A stretch of 64,000 nucleotides of DNA from Montifringilla adamsi (Eukaryota; Chordata; Aves; Passeriformes; Passeridae): assembly GCA_017590115.1 (NCBI GenBank), contig JAGGNK010008781.1:3701676-3765675 (forward strand). Reading direction: 5' to 3'. Shown piece by piece: positions 35,001 through 49,177 of this stretch. Numbering within the stretch: position 1 is the stretch's first letter; each line of letters begins with the position of its first letter. Both the position numbers and the translations under genes were made by a program. The notes under the pieces were generated by a model, which was given only the letters and a program-made list of their open reading frames with translations, ran no database searches and was not told the origin of the DNA.

Positions 35001-38000
35001 TCTTGAAGAGAATTATGTAACTCAGAATATTCCAAGTTCTCTGAAGTGTGAGCACCATCAAAGCCATGACCATTCCTTGGTAACTTTTAGGATAAAATAC
35101 AATCTTGGCAAAAGTTTTTGCTGAGGATTTCACCTAAGGAATAGATTAGGTGCTGCAGGATTCAGAGGAACACAAAACCAATGTGTTTTGTTCCAGTCAA
35201 CACTTTGTACCCTCAGAGGACACAGCCAAGAGAACAGCCAAGGTAGAATAACCTGCCACAGGCAAGGGAACTCCCCAACAAAAAGCATTGTTATAATGCC
35301 TGAAAAGAATGACAACACATTATCTAATGATGGGTAAATTTTGAGTATTTGTCCCACCCTGAGACATCTGGGTCTGTGCAGCTCCACACCCTGTGTTTAA
35401 ACCAGAAAGGAGCAGCTCAGGCCTTGCCAATCATCAGATTCTCTAACTGCTCAACCCCCAGTGAGGAATGTGCCACTCATGGTTGTGTTTGCTCACTTTT
35501 TCAGCAGTTGTTGTCCAGATCTGGGCTGCATTGGACTCTGGGGCCATGAGCAGGCTGTGCAGCAGGGCAATCACCTCTGCTGCCATGCTGTTTGCAACGT
35601 GCCCGCTGATGAACGGCCTCACCGGATCCGTCCTGGCCAGGAGAAAAAGGCAATTTGACCATTCAGTTCACAACCACAGAATGAAAAGAAGCTTCAGGTG
35701 TCAATAAGATATACACAGAAAAAGAAAAAGGAAGTTTATGAACAGCCAGGTTATATTTGAAGCACTGCAAATATTTGTGGAGAGAAGAGCAAAATGCAGG
35801 CTAAGGGATTTACCTGGCGAGCTCTGAATTCCTCTCCCTGCAAATGGAAGTTTGTGCAGTCTTCTTTTTGTCCCCAGTGGACAAGCCACTGGTGCTCTCT
35901 GGATTGACAGTCTCTATGGGTGGCCCCACACTCACTATCAGCCCAGATTGTGCCCACTTGGTTGCCTTTCTAAGAGCTGCAGCAGCTTCTTCTGTAATGA
36001 CTTCACAGCAGCCACTCTGCAAAGGAAATTGCCATGGAAAGCAAATGTCAGATCTGTTTGGTCACTCTGCTCACGTAAAAGTGCTGAGAACACAGCAAAA
36101 CCCCCTCCTGGGTGTGTATTAGTCATAGACAAGCTCTGTCTCTTGCTTTTTATCATCTACAGAGAGATCAGGGATAAATTCACTGCCTTTAACATTCCAT
36201 TCTTGAATTAACAGTTCTGTTTCTCTGATCAAAAAGCCACCAATGAGTATTTCTGGTGCAAACACTGAAGAACATGTCTGAAAATAGACAGGAAATTTTA
36301 ATTCAAGTGTGTGGCCTAAAATTTGCTCTTTCAGTGTGCATTTAGCACTTGAGAGAATATTGAAGGGGCTTAAACCTGACCTACAATGGCTGTAGGAAGC
36401 ATCAGCTGAAATTCTTTGTCATCATTTACCCCTGTATTTGATCTGTATTTACAGAGGTAAGCAATGAATAAAACAACATTTAACAAAGGGGTCTTAACAT
36501 CAGTAAAACCCAAGAATTCTGCCTGGCCACCAATTTTTAGGATGTTGAGCAATTCTTTAGTTATTTCTCCTCTTACTTTTGTCATGTCCCGATCCATCTT
36601 CACCACCTTCTCCATGTTGGCTCCAGTTCCCAGTCGGAATGGGCGACCTTCTGAGCTACTGTTGGAGGGGAAACAGAACACAGGAGCTTTGTTCTGACTG
36701 CTGGAAAACACAGCTGAGCTACACAGTCCAATTCCATACATTATGGGTGGTTTGAAATTATTTGAAGCCACCTTTGCAGCTGAATGCTCAAAAGAAAGAG
36801 AAATATTAGGCAGTTAAGGACATACCCCATTTACAGAGGGAATTTAATCCTCTTGAATGCAGTTATTCAAAGCAATTTAACCCTTCCCCCCTCAGGAAGA
36901 AGCCTCATGAAATGGTTTTTATTGATCACCTTTTACTTGTACCTTTTAGTGTAATTTTTAGAGTATGAGTTCAAAACCAACCCGAGGAGTGGGGGAAGAT
37001 GGAACAAATATCACAAAATGCAGGAGGTGACAGCATTGGCATTCAGTGATCCCAACATCCAGGTGGGTGCTGAGAATACTAAAGAATCTTTAATAGCAAA
37101 TTATTGTCCAGCTTATGCATTATTAAAGCAGTGCTTTTAAAGCCATTTTGCCTTGACAGTTCTATTTGTTAGTCCTACCCAGCATGTCACACCATAAACA
37201 AGATAAATGAAATTCCATCAGAAACACTGAGTCTAAGTAGCTAATTTTTCATGAGATTGTTTTCAGACAGATGAAGATGTTCCCATGTTCCTTTGCATTA
37301 TCTTATTGCTTTGCCAGTAAACACAAAACACTGGGCAGACACTTTGCTTTCCCATTTACTCTTATATCAAGGATGGATTTTTCTGCAGCTGCAGCACTGG
37401 GAAAAAGGAGAAGATAAAAGGAATTGGCAAAATTGTTTCTAATTCCAATGCTGTGAGCTGAGATTACCTTAGTAAAGGCTGAAGGACTTCATGGGAGGAC
37501 TGATCTTCTCTTTTATGGATAAAAATAGAGAGTTTACCATCCACTGCCTCGCTTTCTTCTCCAGGATCTTTATCACCTTTTATGGAATTTTTAGGGCTGG
37601 CTTTTGCCAAGGTAGTATCTGGCTCAGAGGCAGTTGGAGAAAGGACTGTCTGGCAGCCTTGAAGGAAAAAGGAAAAAGAAAACAAAGAAACAAAAAAAAA
37701 TGAATTTTCTTACCCTTGGAATTAATGCTGACACATCTGGGATGTGCCTGAAACATCACTGAGACACCCACTTTCCCTGAGGCCAGGGAAATTAGGAGGG
37801 AGATGGAAAGTCACAGGAATATCCTGCTCTCAGTGACAAATCAGATACCTCCCAATACTTGAGCTCTCTGTTAATACAAAAGCCCCTGGCACAGGCTGCC
37901 CAGAGAAGCTGTGGCTGCCCTGGATCCCTGGAAGTGCCCAAGGCCAGGTTGGATGGGGCTTGGAGCAACCTGGGATAGCTGAAGGAGGGGAAGGGGGTGG

Positions 38001-41000
38001 GACTGGATGGGCTTTAAGGTCCCTTTCATTCCAAGATTCCATGAAACAGGAGTCCCTCAGGCACACCACCAAACAGCTGCTGGTACCTGGCACGACGTAA
38101 TCTGCCAGCTTTGCCAGCAGCAGGGAGGCAATCTTGGAGGCTGGGTCACTGGGATCATCCTGCTCGCTGTTCAGAGAGGGCACTGAGTAACTCCAGGGAG
38201 GCAATTCCACATTTCCACAGTCCTCAACACTCATGAGAGGCAGTGCAGCACGACACAACTGCAGGATTATAAGGACCAGCTTTGGAGAAGGACGCTGATC
38301 CAAGAGAAGGGACAGAAGCTTGGACACACAGGCTGGCTGGCTCAGGATGGCTTTACCTATGTGACTCCTGAAATGGGAAAGAATCTTGAAATTAAAACCA
38401 AATTCATTTATTATTTACAAGATGTATTAAAAGCAATTTCAGTGTCTGACAAAACATCTTTAGTAATTCTTCTATAACTTGACAGCACTGATTAAACACT
38501 AAGATTAAGGGTCAGTTTTAGAATGGTTTAAAAAAATCCACAAAAGATCCTGCATGGGTTTTGATACACAGGAAGAAAATACTCCAGAGGAAAGACTTGG
38601 TACCTTGAGAGGTCATTCAGAAGGCTGAGGACATCCTGCAGTGCATCATTCCCTGCAGCCTGGTTGCCACAGCACTCAGTGGCTCTGGCCAGGTGGTTGG
38701 TGAGGAGGCTGGAGACCTGCCTGGCCAGCCCAGAGTGAACGGCATCTGTGGAACCCCCTTTGGAAGGGATGGAAGAATGCACAGCTGTAACCAACAAAAA
38801 TCAATGTACACACCACAAAAATAACCCCTGATACATTCACCATTAGCCAACAGCCATGTGTAAGTTTAAGTGTGTTATGGGTGAATTCTACCACAGGAGA
38901 AATGGCAAATGATCACTCAGAATCTCCAGGTTCTCTGATTATGTTTAGACAGATCAAGTGGCAAAACTTGACATTATTTCCATGAGGAGGAAAAAAGCCA
39001 GAATTAAAAAAACAGGAAGAAAATCCACTGAATTTTGTATTCACTTCTTAAGAATCCAGAGTCCCAAGTCATAGTGAATGACTGCCCTATTTTAAATACA
39101 TTTACACCTCTCCTCAGGCAGTTCTAACACACACAGCAGAAGATACTCCCAGTATTCCTACCTTCTTCCTTTTCCCACTCCACACAGCGGTTGGCCAGCA
39201 CCTGGAAGGCAGCCCAAGCCATGGTGGCCACCTTCTGTTTCTTGGTCTGTTTTTCATTTGAGCTGGACTCTGTCTGGCTGCTCAGGCTGCAGAGCCGGTC
39301 CATCAGCTGGACCAGCCCACTACGCACCAGACATTTCTCCTCACTCCTGCAGGAGAAATTCAGGGTGGAATTAACTTCTCCATCACAACAGCAATCCAGA
39401 ACTTGCTGTTAGCTCAGTAATTAATTAGTTCACTCGGCAAAAAGATGGTTCTGCCTCTCCCTTATCCTCCCCAGGTGGAATTGTGAGGGAATTTAACCGG
39501 ATGTTCATCATGATGAGGGGATGTATTTATACGACTTAACACTTCTTAAAGCAAAGCCTACTAAGGCCAGGTGTGGATGCCCCGCTTGCCTTCCCCAAGT
39601 CCCTCCTCACCTTGTGTAGGGAATGGTGCACAAGAGGCCAATGCTGTTGGCACAGGCGATGGGGTACCGGGCACACAGGGACACCACCGATGTCATCGTC
39701 TCCCCAAAAGCCTCCTGGACCTGCTCCACCATCCCACCACACGTCAGCTCTTCAATCCTGTTGGGGGTTAGAGATTGGGAATGGAAGGCTTCAATTCACA
39801 GACTTCCAAATGTAGCTTTAAGAAAATAATAATCAGTGCATGTTAAGAATTACTCAAGAGAGACTTGGAAGGCAAACTGCAAGTCACTCATTTCTCATAT
39901 GAAACATGTGAACAAGAGAGCTCAGACATTATTAATTCTAACTACAAACAAAATACAAAATATTTACTGCATTAGGATGACAGTATCAGCTGAATTTACC
40001 ACTAACAGCTAGTGAAGGACATCCTCTATACACACCTGGGTACATGTCAGCCCAGTATGAAAGAAAAGTTCATCAACTGATAAATAAAAGCATTTCTTAG
40101 AAGTTTCTGCCTTTTCACCCCACAAGAGTCAAAGTCTTTGTTGCAACCTTAGCTCTGCCAACTTGTGCCCTCACAGCTACTCACTTCTGGCTTTCCCTTG
40201 TGCAATGCAATTTATTCCCTTTCACAGAGACCAAACCACTGAATTCTGGAGAAATGCACCCACCTTGGCCCTCCCTGGAGCACCATTGTCACCGGGCCCA
40301 CCAGGTGGGTGACGCCCCCGACACGCACGGCGGCCGTCAGCAGCTCCCTCATGTGCACCAGGGCCTGTTTCCTGGTGTTGCCACGTCTCCAGCGGGTCTG
40401 GGCAGCCAGCAGGAAGCTGCTGCTGGACACCTGTGAGGTATGGGAGGGGATTTTTGTTAGACACGAACAAGGCACCTCCTGTTTCTGAGCAAGTTGGAAT
40501 TTGAAATGAAATAACGTACAGCTTGGTCGGGGTTTGTCCCGATGAAGGCAAAGAGCTGTCCCAGCAGGACACTGTAGGTGGGTTTGTCCCTGCTGTCCTC
40601 AATGGCCAGGGACTGCAGCAGGGTGAAGGAGCTGCTCCTGTGGCTGGTGACATGCCGGCGCCTGCGAGGGAACAGGAATGTTACACCAGGCAGCAGGAAG
40701 CTGATCCAACCACCACAAATGCTGCTGTGTTGGCAGTGGTAAATTTGATCAAGCTGATCACTGGGACAGCACAGAGGTGTGAAGGGAAGGAATAAACCCT
40801 GCTGTACCTCTGGCTGGCCCGGGCAAACTCGATGTCCTCGTTGCCGATCATCTCCAGGTCGGACGGGGCGGACATGCTGCGCAGGAACACCGGCTGGCGC
40901 ACGGCGTGGGAGATCACCTTGGTCTCAGAGGCTGATTTACAGGCTGAAGTATTATAAAATAGTAATAAAAAAGGTCATTCCTGGAGCAGGAAATTATTTA

Positions 41001-44000
41001 CAAACTGGATTTAAAATCACTGGTGGATATCCCAATGGAAGCTGAAACATAGGGTGGGGAAAATCCAGTCTAAGCAAGAATGTGCAACTCAGATCTGAGA
41101 ATTTTCCTGTTTTCAACCCTGTTGAGAGTTTGGAAGAGATTTGGAAGTGAAGGCTTCAACTCATAAACTTCCAAATGTAGCCTTAAAAATAATAATCAGC
41201 ACATATTAATAATTACTTATTGGAAATTTAGAAGAACTGTGAGTTATTAATGTATGAAATATGTAAAGAGCATGGAAGTTAAAGTTCAGACTTGATTAAA
41301 TCTCACTACAAACAAAATACAAAGCCAGCTCTGAGGATGTTCCTGTTTTCAGGTGCTGCTTCAAATCAGATTTCTTTTGATTTAGTTAGGTATTTTTCCT
41401 CAATAAATCAGGAGAATTAAGTTTAAATTCCACCTATTATTATTCAGCTTTTTATTTACCATCCTCATGGCAATCAGAAAACAAAGACACGACTTTATTT
41501 ATTGTAACAGAATTAATTTAATTTAGGGAAAAAATAGTTTAATTTAAAGCAAAAGAGGTAAAAATAAGAAATAAAAGGTATCTTTAGAAAATGCTGGTAA
41601 TGAGAGATGTACCTGGAGTCTCTGCAGGGGTCCCAGATATGCTCCTTGTGATCCCAGACTGTGCTGCAATGGTCACATGCAACAACAGCTCTGCTCTGTT
41701 CATCAAGCTCTTCACCAAGGTTTTTGTCTTTGCTAAGGGATGAGAGGTCTTCTGGATCAGTGAATTCACCTCTTGGAAAAACTTCTCCCTAGGATTACAA
41801 AAGGGAAGTAAAAGAAGCCAAGTCAATGTCTGAATGCTTTCAGAAAGGAAGTGTTACTGAGGGAAAGGTCAGCTAAAGAGAACTTATGGCCTCAGTCTGT
41901 TCTGTGCCAGCAAAGGAGAGAGCAGAAAAAAATGGAAGAGATAAACAAGTGATTCCTTAGCAGACACATGGAGTTGCACGTATTAATATGAAGACATTTA
42001 GCACAGAAGTTTCTAATAATTTCATCAGATTCTTTTGGAATTCCCTGGAATTGCCTTGAAGCTGCCCCTCCTTTGAGGTCTAAATGTTCACTAATACCCA
42101 CCTTAATGCCAGGACCACGTTCTCAAGATCACTCCCATCAAAAGAAACTTCCTTCATTGAACACAGAAGCTCCAGCTCCTTCATCTTGCTCTGAACAAAG
42201 GGAAGGAGAAGGATGAGCAGGTTTTGAGGAAGCAGAGTGAGGCACAAGCACCCAGAGCAGCCCCAGGGCTCACCTCATTGAAGTGATAATCATAAAAAAA
42301 GGGGACATTGTTCTCCAGCTTTCCATGCATGGCATCATCCACCTCGTTCTGCCACTTCTGCTCCAGCTCAGCCACACTCTGATAAAGAGAAAAAAATCAC
42401 ACTTGTTGCACTTAAGGTGTAGAAGAGATTTTAGAAGGAGAAATCTGAGTACATTTGGTATTTCTGTGGTACTAAAATACATCTTTACTCTCAAAACAAG
42501 CCTTCTGTTGTTTTCAGTAATTTTCTTTTTACCTGCAGTTGTCTCTCCATGGCATTCAACTTCTTAAAGGTCTCTCCCATAATTTTACAAAGTAAATCAT
42601 ATTCCTCAGCATGTTCCTCCTGGTACTGGAAATTTATCAGGGACTGGAGAGCATCAACCAAATTGAGATGTTTAATCACACATGAAACCACCATCTCCTC
42701 CATGACTTCTGGCTGGATCACTTCCCTAGGGTTCCAGGGAAAGCCAAACTCATTAATCAGGAGTAAGAGACCAACTTGGACAATTCATATTCATAAATCA
42801 CCAGATGCTGTATTCACAAACAAGGTAAAAAACTCAGAGGGAAACAAGGACTCCTTACTTTATACTGGGTCTAAACTGAGGCCGAGCACGTCCAGAAATT
42901 TCCCTGAGCTTGATCATGATTCCTGGGGGCAGCCTAATCCTGGGCAGGTCAAAGTAGTGTCCAACAGGAGGCACAAGCACATCAGAGGGATATGTGAATT
43001 CCCTATCCTCCTCTATGGTGAGAGGCAATGGAGAAGGGCTTGGAGTAAGGGCTGGAGATATGACCCCGTTGGCTTCCACCTGCCACTGGCACCTGCAAAA
43101 GGAGTAAAAACCAATGAAAAGGATTGTTTTCCCCTCTCTAATTCTCCCCTTATTGAGAAAGACACTTCAGTTGACACATTACAAAGATTAAATATTAATA
43201 TTTGAAGTGTGGCTTGTACCAAGCATAACCCAAACCCTCCTTTTACTCTAAAAACCCCTCTGTTTTAGAGAATATTCCCTCAGTTTTAGGCTACAACAAC
43301 TGCTGAACAAACTACAGGAAAAATGATCCAAACATCACTTTAAAGCACAAGACTTGAACACAGGAAATCACTTCCCCTCAGAAAAAAACCAATCAGATTA
43401 AAATTGATTTTTTTTTTTTTTTTACCTTTGTAGAAGTTTAGATCTTAAGAGCTCTTGACAGGTTTCTTCATCTTTGGTAATTTCTGGCCCATTGTACAAG
43501 ATCCTTAGCATGGAACAGGCCAGCACAGAGAGGCCTAGGGCCAGGTCGACCAGGAATGGCAAACCTCCTGACACATCCTCTGAGGATTCCTGCAGCAGGA
43601 ACAGGGAGAAGTTCAAGCAATCCACCTGGAAGTTCTTTCCAATAGATTCAAGATAGGAGATTTTATATATAATCTTCTAAATGTAAGATATAGCTCGATA
43701 TCAATCTTACCTCTTACGTATAAAATGCTTAACAATTAACAGCAACTTGTAAGAACAACTCAAGACAAGAAGTAAGGGATTTAAACATTATTTTCCTGAA
43801 CCAAGAAGGAATAGGTCAAGTTATTTTTGGTTCAGTCACCCCAACTTGTAGTGGGATTCAAGATTCCCTATGTTTGATCCCAGAATCCCTCCCCTCTCTT
43901 CTTCATGGGCAGGAATCATTATTTCCTCAGGACTTCTCTGATTTTCAGGTTGTTACAAAGAAATCCTGGAGTGGTTTCAGGAGATAGATAACATTTGATA

Positions 44001-47000
44001 ACAACTATCTCCATGAATGCCTAAGTGCCAGCCCATCCACAGGGCTCTCTGCATCCCAAACTCAGCTTCCTTTCATTGCCAACACCCAATCTGTCTCACT
44101 GCCCAAACCAGTCACTGCTGGCTTCCATCTCAAACTGCCAAGCTGGCAGCACATTCCCATGGGTCTGGAATGTGTTGTGGCAGGCAGGAGGCAGTGGAAG
44201 CTGAAGCTCTCCCTGGGATTCTCCCCCTGGAATACCTGTGCTCGGACCGTGCAGGCAAAGCCCCACATGGCTTTGTCAGGAGTGTTGTGCTCGCGCCCGC
44301 TCCGCATCTCAAAGGAGAACGTGACCGTGTCTCCTTCCACCTTCACACATCCATGGCAGAAAAAGGGGAAAAAAGAAAATATGTTTAATGATTGAGGCAA
44401 ACAAACAGGTTTTTTACACAAGTGGTGATGACTTTTAATGACGGTTATCTGGGGTGTGTTTTTATCTCAAACGAAATATTCTGATTTAATTTTTTTTTTC
44501 CTTTTTGTAAAGGTGTCTTTTAGTGGAAAACTTAATTTTGCTGATGGCTGACTACAGTAAAACAAAAAGAACCACCATAGCTGTAAAATCAAAAGCAGAA
44601 ATTATCAGTGTGTTATTTAGCCTTGATTTTCACTGTTTTTCTGCAAAAAACCAGGCAATAATTAACAATTCTCTTCCTGAAGAAAGACAGACAAGCTCTT
44701 CAATTAGAAAAATGACAACAAATTAATCAAGGAGCTTGCTAAAAGAACAGCATCAAAACCTATGTGCGAAAAATAAACCAAATTCCCTTAATTGTGAACA
44801 ATGGAGTTCTTGTCTGAAATTGCTTTCCAGTTTATTACCTCTTAATTTCTTTCTACAATGTGTTTTTGTTACGTAAATAAGCCCAGTTTTAGTGTGGGAC
44901 AATGTAGCAGCACAAATATATATTAAACAAAAATAAAATCACACTGCAGAGAGTGTGAGGGGACACACTGCCAAAGCTTGAAATGCTGAGGTTTCAAGAA
45001 GTTTGACAGATTCTTCTTAGTTTTATTACCAAAAGCACCAATGAAATTTTAAAATCCAACAGAAATTGTTGGATTTTATTTGTTATATTTACCACTTGAA
45101 ATATTTGGGGGTTATTAACCAAAAAATTGACTTTAAGAGAATCTGCCTAGAGCTTCTCCTAGGAGGGTTTACTTAGGAGAAGAGCAGTGCCATTAGAGAC
45201 TGCAGGACTCAAACATCTCCATCAGGAATTCCAGGAAGACACAAAACAAACTCCAAGGGAAGCATCACACGGAACACAGAGCCAAGTTTAAAGTTCTCCC
45301 CCAAGGACACAACAGTTCACTGAGCACGGATCTCATCATGGATAACTGTACACTCAAAAGCTTGGAATGCATAGCTAGGAGGGTAAAATGGGCTGGGCAT
45401 GGTTTCCAAAGGGAATTTTCTATGGGAAGGAGGTGGATGGGAATACTGTACCTTCACCAGGTCCTTGGGCCACCCCGTTCCTAAGACACTACGGCTGCCA
45501 TATCCCAGTGTATTGCCTCCATACTCAGCAACCTTCCTACTGTTTGTGCTAGGACCAGCATAGATCACCAACTTCAAAACATAAAATACACTGTTAGACT
45601 GTAAGAGAAAAACAAGAAAACCTAATAATAATAATAATACTTAGCACTTCCACCGCGCTTTCGACTCTCGAAGCGCTCCATGCACGTGAACCGATCCTCA
45701 CAGGCTCGGAGAGGGCAGCAGGGTTAAGTATTATTATCCCCATTTTACAGATGGGGAAACTGAGGCACACAGGGACTGGAGGGGCTTGGTCCCTGCTCAC
45801 ACAGCAGGGCTGGGAGCAGAGCAGGAGCAATCCTGACTGCCAGCCCTGACGCAGAGATCAAACTCCTTCCCTAGCAGTGAGGGGTTGATCCCGCTCCCAG
45901 CAAAGCCAAAGTTCTGCCATGACTTTGGTGGGATCAGGGTTTTTTGGGGAGTTCAATATTAATGTCACCCATTACTGATTAAAGATACTCCCATTAGTTA
46001 TTTATGAGCATCTATGCCAAAGAATAAACAGCAGCACTCAGCAAGCAGCACAAGCAGCTCTCTGATAATACAAAGTAGGTAAGTGCTATTGGTTGTTTTC
46101 TTAAAATTGAAGTATTTGTTCCTATTAACCCAGGTAAACAAGCTCTTTATCATCAGGGAAAAAGGAACCTCTCCAGTTCTGCCCAGTTTAAACCAACTGT
46201 GCTGATCAAAGGAGGCAGCTGGATTAAAATTTAGGAAATAAGGAAAACTGAACATGAGTAAAAATGAGAAAAGTCAAACTTGGACAGTCTGAGCTAGCCT
46301 GAAATAATTTTTTAAAAAACCAAAACTGACAGAATTTCTGAGGGGAAAAACCAACCCAAACCACCCCTCAACCCCCCAATCCCTGGAGCCTCCCACATCC
46401 ATCCCATGGCAGAACTCCCACTTTTTTGGAGGGAGTTCCCTCATTGCAGAGGTGCTGAGCTGGCCCTTGCTTACCTTGTCATAATCATACTGGGAGGAGC
46501 ATCTGTTGTCAAATCTAAGATACAAACAGCGAGCTCCTGGAATGTGGACAGTCTCCTTAAATTTATAGTTATCCCTGACAGGATGCACTGTCTCCACAGT
46601 CTTCCCAGCAGCCCAGGGAGCAGGGATCTTCAAACCAGTCAGGAATCCTGGCTCTTCCTTCTCTTCCAGCATCCTGAAATTAGAGTGAGAAATTTGGCCT
46701 AAAATACAGCACAGAGATTTCTGTCATTCAATAAAGTACTTAAAAATCACCTCTCAGTATTGACACAGAGAGACAAGGAACTGACTCCTGGTTTTAGGCA
46801 TGACTGTATTGAGGGAATTCATGTATTATATATATTATCATCATTATTCATAGATTACATATACTCTTATACACAAAAAAATCCCATTATCATGAATTCT
46901 TTATTATTGCAAATTCTCCAATGCTGCAAATAAGCATTTTTATTTGATTTTAGCTGTTTGTTTCTGTTCCTAAGCAGGAGCTGGAAAACTTTGAGCTGAG

Positions 47001-49142
47001 AAACAGCATTTAAATGCAGGAGTTAAAAATGTTATTTCTCTGTAAATTAAACCATTTAATAGCTTTGCAATGGTTTTAATTCTGTATCTCATGCTGCCAG
47101 AGCAATTTACATTTTCTCCTGATGGTCCTTCCTAGCCTAATTTATTGTGAGAGAAACATTTAGATTTAATTTCTAATGCCTGAGATGAGGAAAAAAACCA
47201 AAATGAACCATACTCTGTGTAAACAACCTGAAGTTATTAATAGTTTAATTCTATATACAGAACAAAATTTGGAACTAACTGAATTTTGCAAAAGCTTATA
47301 TAAAACTGAGACAGCCTTAGAAATCATTCCAGCATACCTTTAAAAATTAATTCAAATAAAAACTGCTGCTTTGTCCCACAGCAATGGTCAAACAGACATT
47401 ATAGTTCAGTTTATCCCATGAAAAGACCCAAATGTAAAGAAAATCACCTCTCATCAGGTAACTGCTTCCCTTTCTGCTCTGGAGCACAACTGGGGGAACT
47501 GTTCAGTTCTGAGAAAACTGGAGACTGGGTTTTAAGCAGCAGTGCAGTCTGTGGCCCAAAATACACAGTGTTAGGGACATGCAAACTGTAAAGCATTTTA
47601 AGAGCTCATTATTGAAATAATTAACAATTATTGTTATTGACAATAAATCACAACTGAGTAGCTCCTGGAGGAGTCAAATTTAACATTCAGCATCAGCAGC
47701 TTTGGCAGCTGTTGAGAAACTCTGAACTCTGGTGCGTGGATGAGTGTCTGGAGGAAGCTGAGCAGCATTTTGGTGGCTGCAGGCCCCAGGTTTGGCCCTG
47801 GGCAGCCCAGGGTGGCACAGAGCCCGTACCTGGCTGGTGTAAAGGACCAGCTGCACCAGCTGAGGCATCAGGGCATCAGCCATGGTCAGGGTCTGCAGGT
47901 TTGGGTGCATCAGGGATGTCAGCAGCACAGGCAGCAGGTGGCCAAGCATGGTGGCCTTTGTGATCTGCTCCAGGCCTTTTAACCTGGAAGGAGAGCCAAA
48001 GTTACAGAGGAACAACTCTTTTCATGGAGCAGCACTTCTGCTTTTAGTCACTTCTGTTTCATCTTGTAACAGCAACTCAAAATTCAGCAGAGAATGTTTG
48101 CATTATATTAACAAAATCCCCAAAACAATCTTGAAACCACTACAATTTCTCCCAAGTGCCAGTGACCTTGAATTGCTGACAATTTTTACTGAACAATCTG
48201 AGAGCAGAGACAGTAAATCAACAGTTTAATAATTACTCAGAGAAGGATAAGCTCCCCTGGGCACAGGATGAAAGTCCCCATCAAACACAAATGCACCAGT
48301 GTGGATATCAGCTCCCAGCACATGGAGCTCAAAGGACTTGAAAAGGATCTGCAGCTACAAAAATATATTTGAACACGAACTCATATGAAAATATCACCCA
48401 GGAATTGTGTGCTGTCAATAAACACAACTAATCTTGCAGGCACAGAGAAGCAGAAAGTGAAACCTGGAACACAGCTGGGACAGGGAGCTGTTTGTTTGAG
48501 GAGAGAAAAGTTCACAGCTTTTGTTTCCACCCCATTCCCAAGGTGTATTTTTAAGAGGAGGGGAGACAGAGAAGGGCAGGTGATGGAATATGTGGGACAT
48601 AAAACAACACCCAGGGACTGTCATGCATAAATATCTAATCCAGCTACTAGGGATGTAATAATCAGAAGTTTAAAAATAAACAGATTGTTCTAGCTTACAG
48701 GAGTATTCCTAGCTAATTACAGTTTATTTCCAGGTATCCTACTCATAAATACCATTATAACGGACTAAAACCTTCTCAATTTGAGGTTCCTACAGAAATA
48801 TCAACCTACAGATGATCAGGACTGACACAGAGAGTGATTCTAAATTCTCCACCAGCTGAGTGCTAAACAATTGCTACAGGAAGAAACAGTTCCTGGGCAT
48901 TCAAAGCTCAAATATGAAGTGATAAAGAATAATTAATGCTAACTGTGCTTGTACAATAAGCCACAAAGAGCAGCAGCTCCCTGTTTCCAAATTAGGATCC
49001 TCCCACTTGTCTTACCTTTGCTCCCTGTCAGAAATGTCACTGTTAATTAGTGCTGTAGTGACTTGTTGCAGCATTTCTAAGACTTCATCACATCCTGTCA
49101 GAATTTGTGTGGCAAGAGACAAAATGCTGGTCTTGAGTTCCT

Positions 49143-49177
<35 letters not shown>

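Noticed and set aside
36430..36658. A longer version of HECTD4 exon 36 as the main form
   Set aside because: The internal donor GTAAGA at 36576 is much stronger and gives the expected protein junction, so the longer form is kept only as a possible isoform.
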